Notes under the pieces: model-generated
Seen by the model: only the letters and a program-made list of their open reading frames with translations
The model's database searches: none
Told to the model about the DNA's origin: nothing
Assembly: GCF_002162355.1 (NCBI RefSeq)
Contig: NZ_CP021434.1
Location: 3,898,001 to 3,962,000, forward strand
Direction of reading: 5' to 3'
Length of the DNA: 64,000 nucleotides
From: Tumebacillus avium
GTDB lineage: Bacteria > Bacillota > Bacilli > Tumebacillales > Tumebacillaceae
Program-made: the position numbers and the translations under genes
In this document: one piece after another, positions 61,563 through 64,000 of the stretch
How the letters are laid out: each line of letters starts with the position of its first letter
How positions within the stretch are numbered: position 1 is the first letter of the stretch

Positions 61563-64000
61563 GTGAACTATTTGTCAAAAGAAAACGTACAAGAAGTCCT
61601 CGACCTGTCGCTGTTGCAGACGAAAATCTATAGCCAAGAGAACCCGGAGCAGGCACAGACGCACCTCGCGCAAGTCCGCCTGCACCTGACCGGCCCGCTC
61701 GATGTTGCCCACTTCCAAGCGGCCGTTCAGCACGTCATCACGCAACATCCGCTCCTGCGCACCGTGTTTCGTCCCGTGCGCGGGCGCGTGGTGCAAGTGC
61801 TGCTGAAAACCCGCCCGATCGACGTGGCGGTGCTCGATCTGACCGGGCAAAGCGCCGACGATCAGGCAGCCGCGCTGGAACAAGCGGCGCTGGCCGACCG
61901 CGCTCCGTTCCACCTCAATGAAGGCCCGCTGCTGCGCGTAACGGCGGCGGTGCTCGATGTTGAAAACGCGGTTGTGCTGTGGACGCACCACAACATGATC
62001 CTCGACGAGCAGAGCCGCCGTCTGGTGCAGGTCGACTTGCTGGCCGCTTATGAAGCGCTGGCGGGCGGCACAGCCTTGCCTGTGGTGAACTCGGCATCTT
62101 TTAAAGACTATCTCGGCTGGCTGAACGCGCAGGACCGCTCGTCGGCCCGCGAGTTTTGGTCGAAGCACCTGGCTGGATTTGAAGCGGCGACCCCGCTGTT
62201 GAACCAGCGCGAAGGAAAAGGGGAGTCGGGCATCCGCACCCATGTTTTCTCCGCCGACCTGTCCCGCGCGTTGGAAGGGCTGGCACAGGCGCAGGGCGTG
62301 CAAGCGGAAACGCTGGTGCAGGCCGCTTTGGCGTTGCTGCTCAACCTGTACTCCCGTGAAGATCAGGTGACGTTTGGCGCCGGATTTGCCGGACGTCCGG
62401 CGACACTGTCCGGCGCAGACGCGATGGTTGGGCGTTTTGCCAACACGCTGCCTGTGCATGTGGCAATCGACGGGGAAGCGGCGCTGGCCACGTTCCTCCA
62501 GAACCTGCAGCAGCTGACGGCGACGATGGAAAGCTTTGCTGTGATTCCGCTGGCAGAAGTGCGCAACTACGCAGGTCTTGGCGAGAACCAGGAGCTGTTC
62601 ACGAGCGCGGTCAACGTTTACTCGGGCGGCGCTTCGTCTTCGCACGGCCTGCGGGCGGAACTGACCGGCAAGCAGGAGGGAGCGGGCCTCGCGCTGACGC
62701 TCGACGTGGAGACGGGCGAGACCTGGGTGGCCCGCGCCGCATATGCCGGTGACCGCTTGCAGGCGGAGACGGCAGAAGCATTGCTGACCCACCTCGAAAC
62801 GGTGCTGGCCAGCATGACCCTGCAGCCGCAAGCGCGCATCTGCGACTTGAACGTGCTGCCGGCTGCTGAGCGCGAACCGCTGTTTGGCGCGTTTACGGCA
62901 ACGAAGCTGAAAACTTACCCGCTCGACCGTCTGGCGCATCAAGTGATCGAAGACCAGACCGCGCAGACGCCGCAAAAGGTCGCCGCGATTTTTGAAGATC
63001 AAACGATCACCTACGGGGAACTGAACGCCCGGGCCAGCCGCCTGGCACACTTCCTGCGCGAACACGGTTTTGGCCGCGACGATCTGGCCGCTCTGTTCGC
63101 CGAGCGCGGCATCGACATGCTGACCGCGATCGTCGCCGTGATGAAGGCGGGCGGGGCGTATGTGCCGCTCGACTCCGCACACCCGGATGCACGCCTGGCC
63201 ACGATCATCGAGACCGCAGGGGCAAAAGTCATCCTGACGCAAGACCCGCTGCAGGAGCGCAGCCAAGGCCTGTCGGAAAACGCGCTGGTCTTCTCGCTGG
63301 ACGGACTGGACGGGCTGACCAACTACCCGGACACCAACCCTGAGTTCATCAATGAGGGACAGGATCTTGCCAACGTCTTCTTCACCTCCGGCTCAACCGG
63401 CTTGCCGAAGGGGGCGATGGTCGAACACGTCGGGATGCTCAACCACCTCTACGCGAAGATCGACCTGCTGGAAATGACCGACTCTTCAATCGTCGTGCAA
63501 AACGCGTCGCATTGCTTTGACATCTCCGTCTGGCAGTTCCTCGCGCCGCTGATGGTCGGCGGCACGGTGGTCATCTACGGCAATGACATCGCGATGGACC
63601 CGAACGCGCTCTTGGCGTCTGTTCAGCGCGACAATGTCACGATCCTCGAAATGGTGCCGGCGGTGATCGAAATGTTCCTGCACGCCGTCGCGGAAAATGC
63701 GCAAGCAGCGGCGCTGCCCGAACTGCGCTACATGCTGTCGACCGGGGAAGGTCTGCGCAGCGGCCTTTGCGAGCGCTGGCTGGACGCGTATCCGCACGTG
63801 AAAGCGGTCAACACCTACGGTGCGACCGAATGCTCGGACGACACTTCGCACAAAGTCGTCACCGCAGCGAACCGCGACGAGTGGGATCTCGACCGCGACT
63901 TCGTGACGCTGGGCACGCCGATCCCGAATTTTAACGTCTATGTGCTCGACAAGTGGAACCGCCCGGTGCCGATCGGCTGCACCGGCGAGATCTGCATGAC
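61563..64000 (+). CDS. NRPS C-A..., 3'-truncated by the window
   Basis: GTG 61563 follows GAAGGGGG, 15 bases after the previous stop; 812 residues are visible and the frame is open to the edge. Residues 1-430 are a full-length condensation-type domain (VRLHLTGPLDVAHFQAAVQH, VGRFANTLPVHVAI). Its active-site motif reads WTHHNMILDEQS: aligned with the usual HHHILLDGWS form, the catalytic second His is Asn and the Gly is Glu. Residues from about 455 are an adenylation domain (ITYGELNARASRLAHFLREH, FFTSGSTGLPKGAMVEH, HCFDISVWQFL, NTYGATECSDDTSHK), with code D-I-W-A-L-T-T-D-D-K, not recognised. An active C domain ends the previous protein, so this N-terminal C may be redundant. Confidence 0.93.
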   Translation, partial: MNYLSKENVQEVLDLSLLQTKIYSQENPEQAQTHLAQVRLHLTGPLDVAHFQAAVQHVITQHPLLRTVFRPVRGRVVQVLLKTRPIDVAVLDLTGQSADDQAAALEQAALADRAPFHLNEGPLLRVTAAVLDVENAVVLWTHHNMILDEQSRRLVQVDLLAAYEALAGGTALPVVNSASFKDYLGWLNAQDRSSAREFWSKHLAGFEAATPLLNQREGKGESGIRTHVFSADLSRALEGLAQAQGVQAETLVQAALALLLNLYSREDQVTFGAGFAGRPATLSGADAMVGRFANTLPVHVAIDGEAALATFLQNLQQLTATMESFAVIPLAEVRNYAGLGENQELFTSAVNVYSGGASSSHGLRAELTGKQEGAGLALTLDVETGETWVARAAYAGDRLQAETAEALLTHLETVLASMTLQPQARICDLNVLPAAEREPLFGAFTATKLKTYPLDRLAHQVIEDQTAQTPQKVAAIFEDQTITYGELNARASRLAHFLREHGFGRDDLAALFAERGIDMLTAIVAVMKAGGAYVPLDSAHPDARLATIIETAGAKVILTQDPLQERSQGLSENALVFSLDGLDGLTNYPDTNPEFINEGQDLANVFFTSGSTGLPKGAMVEHVGMLNHLYAKIDLLEMTDSSIVVQNASHCFDISVWQFLAPLMVGGTVVIYGNDIAMDPNALLASVQRDNVTILEMVPAVIEMFLHAVAENAQAAALPELRYMLSTGEGLRSGLCERWLDAYPHVKAVNTYGATECSDDTSHKVVTAANRDEWDLDRDFVTLGTPIPNFNVYVLDKWNRPVPIGCTGEICM

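Noticed and set aside
1..64000. Transposases, prophage genes, rRNA or tRNA genes
   Set aside because: None seen. The AT-rich islands have no recognisable insertion-sequence ends or recombinase gene within the window.

Overview
The window (about 58-60% GC in most genes, with islands near 40%) comes from an endospore-forming Bacillota. The evidence is a GerA/GerB/GerC germinant-receptor operon, a SpoVK-type AAA+ ATPase, strong AGGAGG-type ribosome binding sites, frequent GTG/TTG starts and intrinsic terminators after most genes. A Tumebacillus/Brevibacillus/Paenibacillus-like organism fits, but the genus cannot be proven from this sequence.

Layout. 1-3464 is the 3' end of a nonribosomal peptide synthetase (NRPS): the last module, A-PCP-E-TE. 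3.5-9.4 kb holds small membrane, secreted and enzyme genes, ending in an HTH-TPR regulator followed after one base by a 41-residue secreted propeptide gene (8598-8723), which looks like a peptide quorum-sensing pair. 9.5-11.1 kb is AT-rich, with a decayed membrane-protein gene and a two-gene cassette of unknown function. 11.3-13.3 kb encodes an OppA-like binding protein fused to a copper-amine-oxidase-like stalk domain. 13.4-16.0 kb has a frameshifted pseudogene, an AT-rich three-gene accessory island (unknown protein, HTH-like protein, DUF4145 protein) with its own promoter, and a fossil NRPS carrier domain. 16.1-20.4 kb carries proS, a small zinc-ribbon protein and an overlapping operon spoVK / GTPase / UbiA-like membrane protein / CxxC micro-protein. 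20.5-23.7 kb is a lone KS-AT-ACP polyketide synthase. 23.8-36.2 kb is mostly housekeeping: a VUT-family transporter, the germination operon, a DUF1906 protein, a glycosyltransferase, kynureninase, glutaredoxin, pirin, a lipoprotein, a DJ-1/PfpI protein and a fumarylacetoacetase-family enzyme.

36.3-64 kb (running off the right edge) is a large lipopeptide-type cluster on the + strand. It starts at a recognisable promoter with a fatty-acyl-AMP-ligase loading protein, FAAL-ACP-C-A(luciferase-like monooxygenase inserted)-PCP. Next comes a protein whose N-terminal KS and C domains have been eroded by in-frame deletions (remnant KS - half C - A - PCP - C), then two A-PCP-C-A-PCP-C proteins and an incomplete C-A protein. 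Active C domains sit at subunit C-termini, while subunit N-termini carry truncated or catalytically mutated C domains.

How the parts may work together (inference): fatty acid is adenylated and loaded by FAAL/ACP, joined to a residue with a glycine-like specificity code, and possibly alpha-oxidised by the embedded monooxygenase. The next module has no intact condensation domain in front of it, so the first protein may release its own product, may need a condensing domain in trans, or the line may be decaying. The lone PKS and the NRPS fossil suggest repeated gain and loss of assembly-line parts in this region.
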